A DNA stretch of 64,000 bases, from assembly GCF_027587375.1 (NCBI RefSeq), contig NZ_JAMXIC010000007.1:168631-232630 (forward strand), written 5' to 3'. The position numbers and the translations under genes are program-made. The notes under the pieces were generated by a model that worked only from the letters and a program-made list of their open reading frames with translations, ran no database searches and was not told the origin of the DNA. Below are positions 44,824 to 52,811 of this stretch, in pieces (position 1 is the first letter of the stretch; each line of letters opens with the position of its first letter). This DNA is from Arthrobacter sp. B2a2-09 (GTDB lineage Bacteria > Actinomycetota > Actinomycetes > Actinomycetales > Micrococcaceae).

Positions 44824-45744
44824 CTACGCGTGCTGGTGGGTTTCGTGCGCCGAGTGGCCGGCCGGTTCCAGCTGGAAGGTGCAGTGCTCGGTGTCGAAAT
44901 GCGAGCCGAGGCAGGAACCGAGTTGGTCCAGGAGCCGGTCGGCGCCGGTGGCGTCCAGGATCCGGTCCTCAACCACCACGTGGGCCGAAAAGACTGGAAC
45001 GCCCGAGGTAATGGTCCAGATGTGGATGTCGTGAACGGCCACGACGCCCTCGACAGAGAGGATGTGCTCGCGGATCATTTTGACTTCGACACCCTTGGGC
45101 GTGGCTTCCAGCAGGACATCAACCACGTCGCGCAGCAGATGCCAGGCCCGGGGCAGGATCATGAGCGAGATCAGGATGGAGGCGATGGGGTCTGCCGCCC
45201 GGAAATCGCTGACCATGATGACAATCGCAGCGACGATGACGGCAAACGAACCCAAAAGATCGCCAAGGACTTCGAGGTAGGCGCCGCGGACGTTCAGGCT
45301 CTCCTTCTGCGCTCCACGCAGGATGAGGAGCGAGACCAGGTTGGCCACGGCACCCAGAACGGCGGCAAAGAGCATGACGTCGGTGCGGATTTCCGGTGTC
45401 TCCCCGAAACGGCGGAGTGCCTCGATGAAGATCACCACTGAGATCACGATCAGGATGAGGGCGTTGGCCAGCGCGGCCAGGACCTCGGCACGCTGGTACC
45501 CGTAGGTGCGTTGATCACTCGCCGGCCGGGTGGCTATCCAGGCGGCAAGCAACGCGATGAAGACGCCCGCGGCGTCGGAGAGCATGTGGCCTGCGTCAGC
45601 CAGCAGCGCCAGGGAACCGGAGACGACGGCGCCCGCCACCTGGACGAGGACCACGCCGAGGGTGATGGCCAGGACAGCGATCAGCCGCTTCCGATGCTTA
45701 CCGGTTGCGGTAATGCCGTGCGAGTGGTCGTGATCGTGCCCCAT
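44824..45744 (-). CDS. Cation diffusion facilitator (zinc/cobalt/cadmium exporter)
   Basis: A 306-residue CzcD/ZnT-type protein. It begins MGHDHDHSHG, a His-rich metal loop, then six transmembrane helices (about 20-215). The metal-site motifs are DAGHMLSDAAG (helix 2) and the helix-5 region near residue 165-170, followed by a cytoplasmic ferredoxin-like domain (about 220-300). It exports divalent metals in exchange for protons. The start at 45744 has no ribosome site, but TAGCCT lies 7 nt upstream, consistent with a leaderless transcript from inside the preceding gene. It lies 10 bp after the metallopeptidase gene. Confidence 0.93.
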   Translation of the reverse strand: MGHDHDHSHGITATGKHRKRLIAVLAITLGVVLVQVAGAVVSGSLALLADAGHMLSDAAGVFIALLAAWIATRPASDQRTYGYQRAEVLAALANALILIVISVVIFIEALRRFGETPEIRTDVMLFAAVLGAVANLVSLLILRGAQKESLNVRGAYLEVLGDLLGSFAVIVAAIVIMVSDFRAADPIASILISLMILPRAWHLLRDVVDVLLEATPKGVEVKMIREHILSVEGVVAVHDIHIWTITSGVPVFSAHVVVEDRILDATGADRLLDQLGSCLGSHFDTEHCTFQLEPAGHSAHETHQHA

Positions 45745-45754
45745 GCCTACAAGG

Positions 45755-46249
45755 CTATCCCCAGCCGAGCTCGTGCAAGCGGTCGTCACCGATTCCGAAG
45801 TGGTGGGCGATCTCATGGATCACGGTAATCGCCACCTCGTCGATCACTTCCTGGCGGGATTCGCAGATATCCAGGATCGGCTGCCGGAAAATGGTGATCC
45901 GGTCCGGGAGGGAACCGGCATCCCACCAAGAGTCCCGCTCCGTCAACGGCACCCCCTCGTACAGGCCCAGAAGTACGGTGCCCGGTGCGTCTCCAGGTTG
46001 CGGGGTGTAGTCGTCCTCGATGAAGATGGCCACGTTGTCCATGGCCCGGGCCGCCTTGTCCGGGATGAGGAGCAAGGCATCGCTGACGGCCGCCTCGAAG
46101 TCTTCAGGCGACATCTCGAATGGACCGGTATTGAACTGCCCCGCCCCAACCGACGCCCCGGTACCAGGGAGCGGGGAGGAAATGCGCTCGCCGCCAGGGG
46201 CATCGCCGTCGGGAACGATAGGCAGGCCGGGAGGTAAATTCGCGGGCAT
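45755..46249 (-). CDS. Zincin-like metallopeptidase (DUF1025-type)
   Basis: A 164-residue cytoplasmic protein with the zinc motif VIHEIAHHFGI (HExxH) near residues 143-153. Upstream sequences MSPEDFEAAVSDALLLIP and FIEDDYT fit the metallopeptidase family sometimes called Zincin_1/MMP37-like in actinobacteria. The N-terminal 40 residues are Pro/Gly-rich and probably disordered. TAGAGT lies 6 nt before the ATG and no ribosome site is seen, so the mRNA is probably leaderless. It precedes the CDF transporter by 10 bp. Physiological substrate unknown. Confidence 0.82.
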   Translation of the reverse strand: MPANLPPGLPIVPDGDAPGGERISSPLPGTGASVGAGQFNTGPFEMSPEDFEAAVSDALLLIPDKAARAMDNVAIFIEDDYTPQPGDAPGTVLLGLYEGVPLTERDSWWDAGSLPDRITIFRQPILDICESRQEVIDEVAITVIHEIAHHFGIGDDRLHELGWG

Positions 46250-46409
46250 GTACTGACTCTAGTCCGCGGCCCGGTCATTGACGCCGGATGTGATGGCAGC
46301 TACAGTTTTCCGGGTTGGTAATTCGTATAACCCAGCCCCAGGTTAAGCCCAGCCAGTCGTGCGGATCCTGTGACAAGCACGCCACAGCTCCCAAGAGACA
46401 GGCCAGCCT

Positions 46410-47462
46410 ATGAACCGCCCCGGCAGCCGCTCCGGCACGACGATGAACGACGTCGCGGCCGCTGCCGGTGTTTCCCAGGCCACGGTTTCCCTGGTGCTCA
46501 ACGACGCCGCGGGAACCAGGTTCTCCGAGGAAACCCGGCGCAGGGTCAATGCTGCCGCCCACGAACTGGGGTACCGGACCAACGCCCACGCCAAAGTACT
46601 CCGCGACGGCGTGGCGGGCATGATCGGCTTCGTCGGCGACTTCGTGGCCACAGCGCCATTCGCCGGCAAGATCATCGAGGGCGCCCAGGCCCGGGCTTGG
46701 GAGGCCGGACTGCTGCTCCTGACCGTCAACACGGGCGGTGACAAGGCCCTCGAAGCCGCTTCACTGGAGACCATGCTGTCCTACAAGGTCGCTGGAGTGG
46801 TCTACGCCGCCATGTACCACCGGGTCCTTGACGTGCCGGACGTCCTGGCGGAGGTGCCCGCAGTGGTGCTCAATTCACGCGACCGTTCCGGACGCTTTCC
46901 GAGCATCGCCCCCCAAGAGGAACTGGGCGGCTACACGGCCACCAAACGCCTGCTCGACGCCGGCCACAAGCGCATCGCAATGATCAACATCGGCGCGGTG
47001 GACGGTGAGCTTCCCGCCGCCGTCGGGCGCTATGCGGGGTATCTCCGGGCCCTCAAGGAGGCTGGCCTCCACCCCGACCCAGGGCTCCACCGGATCGGCG
47101 ACGGGCATGAATCCGGCGGTTTCGACAATGCGCTGGCACTCATGACGGGTCCGCAGCCACCCACTGCCATCTTCTGCGCCAACGACCGCACAGCCTGGGG
47201 TACCTACCAAGCGTTGGCCCAGCTCGGATTGTCCATCCCGCACGATGTGTCGCTGGTGGGATTCGACAACCAGGAAACGCTCGCCCCGCACTTGCGGCCC
47301 GGGCTGACCACCCTTGAGCTGCCCTTCCTTGAGATGGGCCGGCGCGCCATTGAACTGCTGCTAGCCGGCGCGGAACGTGACGGCAGTACCGAATACTTTG
47401 AATGTCCCCTCGTCGAACGCCATTCCGTGACGGCGCCACTGAGATTCACTCATAGCCACTGA
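46410..47462 (+). CDS. LacI-family transcriptional regulator
   Basis: A 350-residue repressor. The N-terminal helix-turn-helix is near residues 12-35 (MNDVAAAAGVSQATVSLVLND), followed by the hinge and a periplasmic-binding-like domain (about 68-345). ANDRTAWGTYQALAQLG (near 253) and GFDNQE are family-typical. It lies 28 bp upstream of a PfkB sugar kinase gene on the same strand, so it probably controls use of the sugar that kinase phosphorylates, likely fructose or a related ketose. No clear TGNAANCGNTTNCA-type site was found in its own promoter region. Confidence 0.93.
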   Translation: MNRPGSRSGTTMNDVAAAAGVSQATVSLVLNDAAGTRFSEETRRRVNAAAHELGYRTNAHAKVLRDGVAGMIGFVGDFVATAPFAGKIIEGAQARAWEAGLLLLTVNTGGDKALEAASLETMLSYKVAGVVYAAMYHRVLDVPDVLAEVPAVVLNSRDRSGRFPSIAPQEELGGYTATKRLLDAGHKRIAMINIGAVDGELPAAVGRYAGYLRALKEAGLHPDPGLHRIGDGHESGGFDNALALMTGPQPPTAIFCANDRTAWGTYQALAQLGLSIPHDVSLVGFDNQETLAPHLRPGLTTLELPFLEMGRRAIELLLAGAERDGSTEYFECPLVERHSVTAPLRFTHSH

Positions 47463-47490
47463 AACTCCCCAACCAAGGAACAGGAAACGC

Positions 47491-48411
47491 ATGAACCACT
47501 CGCCCCTTGCGTCCGAGCCGCTCGACGTCGTCGTGGTCGGCGAAGCGCTCATTGACATCGTCAACTCGCCCGAAGGGCAGGTCGAATACCCCGGCGGCTC
47601 GCCTGCGAACGTCGCCTATGGCCTCGGGCGGCTCGACGTGAAAGCCGGGCTGCTGACCGCCGTCGGGCGCGATTCCCGGGGCGGGTCCATTGCTGCGCAC
47701 CTGGCAAGCGCCGGTGTAGTTGTCCTGCCGGGTTCGCAATCGCTTGCGAAGACTGCGACGGCGACGGCGGAGATCGCAGCGGACGGCTCGGCCGAGTACA
47801 CCTTCGACATCGAGTGGAAGCTGGCTCCCGCTGCCCTCCCTTACGCCCCGAAGGTGCTCCACACGGGCTCGATTGCTACGTTCCTTGAGCCCGGCGCCGC
47901 CGTCGTCAGGACCCTGCTGGAGCAGGCCCAGGGCGGATGCATCGTCACGTACGACCCCAACATCCGCACCGACCTCCTGGGCAGCCACGGCGAGGCACTC
48001 CGCATTTTCGAGGAGCTCGTGCCGTTGACCAGCGTGGTGAAGCTCAGCGACGACGACGCGTTCTGGCTCTATCCCAGCAAGTCATTGGAAGAGACTGCCA
48101 AGCACATCCTGAGCCTCGGGGCAGGGTTGGCGGTCGTCACCCGAGGCGCCCAGGGCTCCTTGATGGCGACGCCGCACACCCAGCTGACGGTTCCCGCGGT
48201 GACCTCGGTGGTGGCGGACACCATCGGCGCCGGCGATTCCTACATGTCGGCACTGATCCTGGGGCTGCTGTTGCGCGGTAGCCAAGGGCTTGCGCCCACG
48301 GTTCTCGAACGCATCGGGCAGACCGCATCCATGGCCGCAGCCATTACCGTGGGGCGCCCGGGAGCCAACCCGCCCACGCACCGCGAGCTTCTCGCCGGGA
48401 TGGCAAGGTAG
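47491..48411 (+). CDS. PfkB-family carbohydrate kinase (fructokinase-like)
   Basis: A 306-residue ribokinase-fold enzyme. It has the N-terminal VVVGEALIDIV, the sugar-binding GGSPANVAYGLGRLD near residues 35-49, and the C-terminal ATP/catalytic motif DTIGAGDSYMS with catalytic base Asp249. Overall it most resembles fructokinases. It is preceded by a LacI regulator 28 bp upstream, with AGGAA before the ATG. No transporter is next to it. It would feed a free hexose, perhaps fructose from sucrose-type sugars, into central metabolism. Confidence 0.9.
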   Translation: MNHSPLASEPLDVVVVGEALIDIVNSPEGQVEYPGGSPANVAYGLGRLDVKAGLLTAVGRDSRGGSIAAHLASAGVVVLPGSQSLAKTATATAEIAADGSAEYTFDIEWKLAPAALPYAPKVLHTGSIATFLEPGAAVVRTLLEQAQGGCIVTYDPNIRTDLLGSHGEALRIFEELVPLTSVVKLSDDDAFWLYPSKSLEETAKHILSLGAGLAVVTRGAQGSLMATPHTQLTVPAVTSVVADTIGAGDSYMSALILGLLLRGSQGLAPTVLERIGQTASMAAAITVGRPGANPPTHRELLAGMAR

Positions 48412-48449
48412 CGGCGGCCGAGGTTTTGACGGCGGCGCGGGGCACTTTG

Positions 48450-49358
48450 CTAGCGGGACCTGCGCCGCGTCAGCCCGACGCCTACGAGGCAAATGACGCC
48501 GCCCACGAGGCCCCAGATGGTGGGGATTTCCTTGAGAACCGCCCAGGAAATCAGAATCGTGGTGCCCGGAACCAGGTACGTCGTCGCGGCGAGTTTCCCG
48601 GCCTCGATGAGGGACAGCGCATAGGCCCACGTGGTGAAGGCGATGGCCGTCGGGAAGATCCCGAGGTACACCAAGCCGAGAGTGGCCGGAAGCGGCGCGG
48701 CCTGCACTTCGGCCACCAGTTGGCCGGCCCACGGCAGGCAGCATACGGCGCCCACCAAGATGCCAAACCAGGTGGCCTGTGCCGCGGAGAACTTGCGCAG
48801 CACAGGCTTCTGGACAATCACGCTCACCGCGGCGAGCACAGCGGCAAGAAGGCACAACAGCACTCCGGCGACGTCCGCCGTCGAGCGCTGTCCGGAACCG
48901 AGCGCGATCAACGCAACGCCGCCGAATGCTACGAGGCTGCCGATGATCAGCCAGCGCGGAAAGCCTTCTTTCAGGATGACGCCGGCGAGGACGGCGATCA
49001 GGATCGGCGAGACGTTGATGAGCATGGCGCTGGTCCCGGCGTCGAGCATGTGTTCGGCAGCGTTCAGTGCAAGGTTGTAACCCGCGAACCACATGACGCC
49101 GTAGGCAAGGATGGGCAGCCATTCGCGGCCTTTGGGCCAGCGCTTGAGCCTGGGCAGGGCGACAATGCCGAGCGCGACGGCGGCAACCACCAGCCGTCCA
49201 AGCGTCAAAGAACCGGGAGAGAAACTAGGCCCCACGGCGCGGATGCCTACGAAGGCGGACGCCCAAAGGACAACGGTGACGACGACTGCGGCGATGCCGA
49301 GCTTACTGATGGTCCGGGAGTTGGTGGTCGCCGGAGAGGTTGGGGTGCTTGTGGCCAT
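48450..49358 (-). CDS. EamA/DMT-superfamily transporter
   Basis: A 302-residue membrane protein with ten predicted helices in two EamA repeats (about 18-155 and 165-295). The first has VLWASAFVGIRAVGPSFSPGSLTLGR and the second the typical Pro-containing hydrophobic strands with FPTAIAFTTWAYALS. Family members export amino acids or other metabolites; the substrate is not predictable. TAGATT lies 6 nt before the ATG and there is no ribosome site, suggesting a leaderless mRNA. It converges on the PfkB gene 38 bp away. Confidence 0.9.
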   Translation of the reverse strand: MATSTPTSPATTNSRTISKLGIAAVVVTVVLWASAFVGIRAVGPSFSPGSLTLGRLVVAAVALGIVALPRLKRWPKGREWLPILAYGVMWFAGYNLALNAAEHMLDAGTSAMLINVSPILIAVLAGVILKEGFPRWLIIGSLVAFGGVALIALGSGQRSTADVAGVLLCLLAAVLAAVSVIVQKPVLRKFSAAQATWFGILVGAVCCLPWAGQLVAEVQAAPLPATLGLVYLGIFPTAIAFTTWAYALSLIEAGKLAATTYLVPGTTILISWAVLKEIPTIWGLVGGVICLVGVGLTRRRSR

Positions 49359-49499
49359 GATGCCAATCTAGCCCGCGCGGGGCTGCGCGGACTGGCGGAA
49401 TTCGGACGTCTTTCAACAAGAAACCGCCAACTCTGACGCACTGGTTTTGAAGCCGGTTTGCGTTCCGCGGGGCGCGATTTGGGAATATCCCTGACTATG

Positions 49500-49515
49500 C
49501 TCTAAAGTTTTAGAG
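49500..49515. promoter_or_regulatory. A/T-rich palindrome before the tRNA cluster
   Basis: CTCTAAAGTTTTAGAG is an exact inverted repeat, 70 bp upstream of tRNA-Glu in the otherwise empty 226-bp gap 49359-49584. TATGCT precedes it, so it may overlap the tRNA promoter. Confidence 0.4.
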
Positions 49516-49584
49516 TCCAGTTCGGACGAGCGAGAAGCGGGACGCATAGCGTTACCGCACGTCGCGAAATTCGAATTGTTCCAG

Positions 49585-49657
49585 GCCCCCATCGTCTAGC
49601 GGCCTAGGACACCGCCCTTTCACGGCGGCGGCACGGGTTCGAATCCCGTTGGGGGTA
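49585..49657 (+). tRNA. tRNA-Glu (TTC)
   Basis: Complete cloverleaf. Acceptor GCCCCCA/TGGGGGT has a terminal G-U pair. The anticodon stem CCGCC/GGCGG holds loop CTTTCAC (anticodon TTC). T arm CGGG-TTCGAAT-CCCG. No CCA is encoded. Confidence 0.97.
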
Positions 49658-49741
49658 CGCAAGGAACTGGTCGGGCCGGATTGAAAAGTCTGGTAAGCTG
49701 GAAGCCTTGAAAAAAGCGGTAGAGATACTGCAAACAAGCAA

Positions 49742-49815
49742 GGCCCTGTAGCGCAGTTGGTTAGCGCGCCGCCCTGTCACGGCGGAGGTCGCGGGTTCAA
49801 GTCCCGTCAGGGTCG
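49742..49815 (+). tRNA. tRNA-Asp (GTC)
   Basis: Acceptor GGCCCTG/CAGGGTC, anticodon stem CCGCC/GGCGG with loop CTGTCAC (anticodon GTC), T arm GCGGG-TTCAAGT-CCCGT, discriminator G73 as expected for aspartate. 84 bp after tRNA-Glu. Confidence 0.97.
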
Positions 49816-49820
49816 CTCTG

Positions 49821-49862
49821 ATTGCCGGAAGAAATTCCGGCAATCATGGTGACATTGTCACC
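49821..49862 (+). other. Two hairpins in the tRNA-Asp to tRNA-Phe spacer
   Basis: ATTGCCGGAA-GAAA-TTCCGGCAAT (10-bp stem, GAAA tetraloop, 49821-49844) and GGTGACA-T-TGTCACC (49848-49862). They are probably processing signals of a common tRNA precursor. Confidence 0.65.
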
Positions 49863-49865
49863 TAA

Positions 49866-49938
49866 GGCTCTGTAGCTCAGTTGGTAGAGCGTTCGACTGA
49901 AAATCGAAAGGTCACCGGATCGACGCCGGTCGGAGCCA
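49866..49938 (+). tRNA. tRNA-Phe (GAA)
   Basis: Acceptor GGCTCTG/CGGAGCC, anticodon stem TTCGA/TCGAA with loop CTGAAAA (anticodon GAA), discriminator A73, and CCA encoded right after (49939-49941). The T loop reads ATCGACG, with A at position 54 in place of the near-universal T. Confidence 0.96.
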
Positions 49939-49946
49939 CCACTGGG

Positions 49947-49982
49947 AAGCGTCAGTTCTTCGGAACTGGCGCTTTTCTTCTT
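49947..49982 (+). terminator. Terminator of the tRNA cluster
   Basis: Stem AAGCGTCAGTTC / GAACTGGCGCTT with a UUCG tetraloop (TTCG), followed by TT and a pyrimidine-rich TTTTCTTCTTTT tail. Confidence 0.92.
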
Positions 49983-50542
49983 TTAACCTGCAGGGGCAAA
50001 ACCGGGGTTATTCGGTTTGTGCCTAAAAGGCGAAAATTTCCGTGCGTGCGCGTCATATCCCTGCGTACGCGTCGGATTCTGCTCAATCATTCGAACAGAC
50101 AAACCACGTACCCCTGGAATCACGCGGCTGGCAACTTAGGGCACGGGGAACGGTCCAGCAGAATCCGGCGTGCGGCGTGCGGCGTGCGGTGATCGGATTT
50201 GCTGAGTGCTTGCGGTGCGCTTGCTCCAGTGTTTTTCGGGTCCCAGGCGAGTCTGGTCGGACTCGTTGAGCCCCGCCATGAGCAACCAGCGCTCACATCG
50301 AGGAAGACTGCAGCCCTGGAAATCCGAAAATGGGAACGCATGCGGCCCGCTATGTTCCCCGAGCTCCGGTCCCGCAGGGCCTGAGCTCAGCGCGGCCGGA
50401 TGGTTTGGCCCAGTTGTGATCATTGACTCCGAAAATAGAAAAATACCGGTCGACCGGATTGTTATTGAGTTAGGCCTCCGGTATCGTCGGGCCCACCTGG
50501 TAATCCAGGCTGTCCAATGCAGTCAATTGATCATGGGGAATC
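49983..50542. other. 560-bp region without a supported gene
   Basis: Downstream of the tRNA cluster. It contains three tandem GGCGTGC units (about 50167-50188) and the palindrome CCGGTCGACCGG near 50450, in a stretch richer in A/T than most of the window. Reading frames here lack ribosome sites and normal codon use. No copy of the tRNA-Phe 3' end was found to mark an attachment site. Confidence 0.5.
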
Positions 50543-51421
50543 ATGAAACGAAGTCTCGTCGGCATCGGCCTAGCAGTAGCAATAGGTATCACTTCGGCAT
50601 TGCTCGCAGCACCACCGTCCCAGGCAGCAGATATGTTTGACCCGCTGAAAGTTGTGCAGGAACGCGGCGGCCTCCTCGACTCTCAACGTGAGGCGAAGAA
50701 GGTGGCTCCTTCGCCTCAGGTGAGCGCAGCACGGAAGTCGACCATCCGCTCCGTTGACATTTCGCCCATATCACCAGGGGCGTCCAAACGAGTTACGGCG
50801 GACTCCGTTCGTGTAGAAGTCGCAAAGTCGGCGTCGCATGGATTCGTCACAGGAACCCGAGACAATCGGAACGTTAGCTACATCGTCATCAAGGACACAT
50901 CTGCACCGTCTGACTACCAGTTCGCGATTGGCTCACCTAGTGAAGAACTGAAGCTGATCCCGGACAACCGTGGCGGCGTGACGGTTTCAGATTCGACGGG
51001 GAACCTTGTAAATACGATCCTCGCGCCCTGGGCAAAGGATGCCAACGGCAAGAATTTGCCGACGAACTACACGGTTTCAGGGAATGTGGTGACTCAGCAC
51101 GTCGACACGCGGGGCGCTACCTTCCCGGTGGTGGCAGACCCGCAATACGGTTGCGGGGTCGGCTGGTGTTCAGTCTATTTCGACAAGCGAGAAACGCATG
51201 ACGTTGCCACTGGCGGTATCGCCGCACTCGGCGGCGCGACCGCCGCATGCGGCGTAGGCGGGGCTGTTGGTGTTGCCGCCTGCGGACTGGCCTCGGGCGC
51301 GCTGGCGTGGACCGCAGTCACGGCGGACAACCACGGCAACTGCCTCGGGTTGTCATTTTGGGGAGTCTATCCCTTTATCGGATGGAATCCGTTTGAATAC
51401 ACTGGTGTGCAGTGCAGATAG
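50543..51421 (+). CDS. Secreted cysteine-containing protein with Gly-rich C-terminal domain
   Basis: A 292-residue protein of unknown function. The signal peptide (MKRSLVG then a hydrophobic core) should be cleaved after PSQA near residue 28. A variable polar middle precedes the motif ATFPVVADP (about 192-200), which I recall from many actinobacterial secreted hypotheticals. The C-terminal domain has six cysteines (204, 209, 236, 247, 267, 291), enough for three disulfides, and a Gly/Ala-rich hydrophobic stretch (about 222-258) with GxxxG-like spacing. Codon use is less GC-rich than in the neighbours. A small membrane protein follows after 21 bp. Confidence 0.85.
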   Translation: MKRSLVGIGLAVAIGITSALLAAPPSQAADMFDPLKVVQERGGLLDSQREAKKVAPSPQVSAARKSTIRSVDISPISPGASKRVTADSVRVEVAKSASHGFVTGTRDNRNVSYIVIKDTSAPSDYQFAIGSPSEELKLIPDNRGGVTVSDSTGNLVNTILAPWAKDANGKNLPTNYTVSGNVVTQHVDTRGATFPVVADPQYGCGVGWCSVYFDKRETHDVATGGIAALGGATAACGVGGAVGVAACGLASGALAWTAVTADNHGNCLGLSFWGVYPFIGWNPFEYTGVQCR

Positions 51422-51442
51422 CGGCCAAGCTGAGGAGCACTT

Positions 51443-51634
51443 ATGTCTAGGGACAGGGTTATCTATTTGGTCGGGGTCGCGGTTATTGTTGCCGTAACGT
51501 GGTTCGTTTTGGTCCCGATTACGAGAACGACATACGAAGGTCTGCTCTACGCCTTCCTTGCCGTCGGTGCAGGTGCGCTGCTTCGTATGTGGTACGTGGC
51601 AGCCGTTCGCCGAAGGAAAGCGCGCAGCGAGTAG
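51443..51634 (+). CDS. Small two-helix membrane protein
   Basis: 63 residues: a short polar N-terminus, a first hydrophobic helix (about 7-25), a short loop, a second helix (about 33-54) and a basic tail RRRKARSE. GAGGAG lies 6 nt before the ATG. It starts 21 bp after the secreted protein gene and is almost certainly co-transcribed with it. The basic tail predicts a cytoplasmic C-terminus. It could be an immunity or accessory protein for the secreted partner, but nothing in the sequence proves this. Confidence 0.75.
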   Translation: MSRDRVIYLVGVAVIVAVTWFVLVPITRTTYEGLLYAFLAVGAGALLRMWYVAAVRRRKARSE

Positions 51635-51769
51635 TTCCTCGAGCGGGTCCGGCCCAAGGCCACCTGCAATCCCGCCCCTGAACTGCCCTCTTCCTCTTTG
51701 TAGTTCCTTTTGTCTCCGCCTTGTCTTAGCCAAGCGCTAGGGTGGTACTCAAGAGAAGGGGAGGGCTAG

Positions 51770-52243
51770 ATGGACCAGCAGGAAAGCTACACCGCGCCTG
51801 AACCGGAAGCCGTTGGGGCTCCGGTATCCGAGGACCGGCAAACGGTGGCAGGAAGTGGCCGCACAGTGATCTCGGATTCCGCTGTCGCCAAGGTTGCTGG
51901 CATTGCCGCCAGGGCTGTTCCGGGTGTCTATTCCCTCGGATCGGCTCCTTCGCGCGCCCTCGGAGCCATCCGCGATGCCGTCGGCAGCCAGGACCATGCG
52001 GCGGGTGTCCGGGCGGAGGTCGGAGAAACCCAAGTGGCCGTGGACATCAATCTCGTGGCCGTCTATGGATACCCTTTGCATGATGTCGCCAACCAGGTCC
52101 GCGCGGCCGTCTATCAGGCGGTCGAATCGTTGGTGGGGCTGGAAGTCATTGAGGTCAACGTGGAGATCAACGACGTCTACGTTGCGCCGCCCATCAAACC
52201 CGGAACAAAAGGCGCACTATCGGAAAGGGAGCCACTCCAGTGA
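51770..52243 (+). CDS. Asp23/Gls24-family envelope stress protein
   Basis: A 157-residue protein of the Asp23 (alkaline shock) family. After a disordered 30-residue start, the domain runs about 32-140: TVISDSAVAKVAGIAARAVPGVYSL, then QVAVDINLVAVYGYPLHDVANQVRAAV and VIEVNVEINDVYV. In Gram-positive bacteria such proteins sit under the membrane near the cell envelope, anchored by AmaP. AAGGGGAGG precedes the ATG. It heads a five-gene run in which each stop overlaps the next start by 4 bp. Confidence 0.93.
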   Translation: MDQQESYTAPEPEAVGAPVSEDRQTVAGSGRTVISDSAVAKVAGIAARAVPGVYSLGSAPSRALGAIRDAVGSQDHAAGVRAEVGETQVAVDINLVAVYGYPLHDVANQVRAAVYQAVESLVGLEVIEVNVEINDVYVAPPIKPGTKGALSEREPLQ

Positions 52244-52431
52244 ACTTGACCGTTGTCGGAATCGGGATTGGCGCCTTCGTGGCGTTCATGGCCTTCCAGT
52301 TCGGGCTGTGGGGTTTTATCATCGCCCTTCTCTTCATGGGCATCGGTGCACTTCTGGGGCGCGCCGCGGACGGAAAGCTTGACCTGCGCAGCGTGCTGGA
52401 TGCCCTCACCGGCCGCCGCTCATCGTCATGA
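52240..52431 (+). CDS. Small membrane protein, DUF2273-like
   Basis: 63 residues starting at GTG 52240, overlapping the preceding stop as GTGA. Two hydrophobic segments (about 4-20 and 22-41) with a short turn are followed by a basic-acidic tail with LDLRSVLDALTGRR. Size, position and topology match the DUF2273 proteins usually found in Asp23 operons. Its start is decided by the overlap; no separate ribosome site is obvious. Confidence 0.8.
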   Translation: MNLTVVGIGIGAFVAFMAFQFGLWGFIIALLFMGIGALLGRAADGKLDLRSVLDALTGRRSSS

Positions 52432-52811
52432 GTTCCACGGCTGAGGCTGTGCAGCCCGCCGTCTCCCTGGCTGGCCACAACCGAATCAGCACCCAGGCCC
52501 TCACTACATTGGCCCAGGCGGCCGCTGCGGAAGCGCTCGGCGTCTCGGCGCAGGATGTTCGCGCCGAATGGTCGGACGACGACGGCCTCCTGGCACTCTC
52601 GGTTGCCGCCCCGATCCGTGTGCCCTCGCTGACGGAAGTCCTCAGGGATCCCCTGCGGGTAGGGGGATACGGTGGGACGGTTTGGGATCGGGCCGTAGCT
52701 GCCAAGACGGCCATTCTTGAGCGTGTCACCCAGCTCAGCGGTTCCACGTTGAGCCGCGTGGATATCCGGATCAGTGGCGCACGCATCAGTGAAGGAGCTC
52801 GCGTCCAATGA
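52428..52811 (+). CDS. Asp23-operon protein of unknown function
   Basis: A 127-residue soluble protein. Residues about 18-115 form a predicted alpha/beta domain with RISTQALTTLAQAAAAEALGV and SRVDIRISGARI, reminiscent of a second, diverged Asp23/Gls24 domain. There is no signal peptide or membrane helix. It overlaps neighbours on both sides by 4 bp. It is likely a partner of the first Asp23 protein at the membrane. Confidence 0.78.
   Translation: MSSTAEAVQPAVSLAGHNRISTQALTTLAQAAAAEALGVSAQDVRAEWSDDDGLLALSVAAPIRVPSLTEVLRDPLRVGGYGGTVWDRAVAAKTAILERVTQLSGSTLSRVDIRISGARISEGARVQ

Noticed and set aside
46310..46335. Operator for the LacI regulator at 46410 (GGGTT...AACCC)
   Set aside because: Only five matching bases per side with an asymmetric centre and no central CG; not distinguishable from chance.
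49881..50192. Reading frame overlapping tRNA-Phe
   Set aside because: It runs through the tRNA and its terminator and has no ribosome site.
50206..50640. Reading frame before the secreted-protein gene
   Set aside because: It overlaps the secreted protein's start in another frame, lacks a ribosome site and has atypical composition.
49866..51700. An integrated element with attachment sites at tRNA-Phe
   Set aside because: No repeat of the tRNA-Phe 3' end and no integrase were found; only composition and position hint at acquisition.
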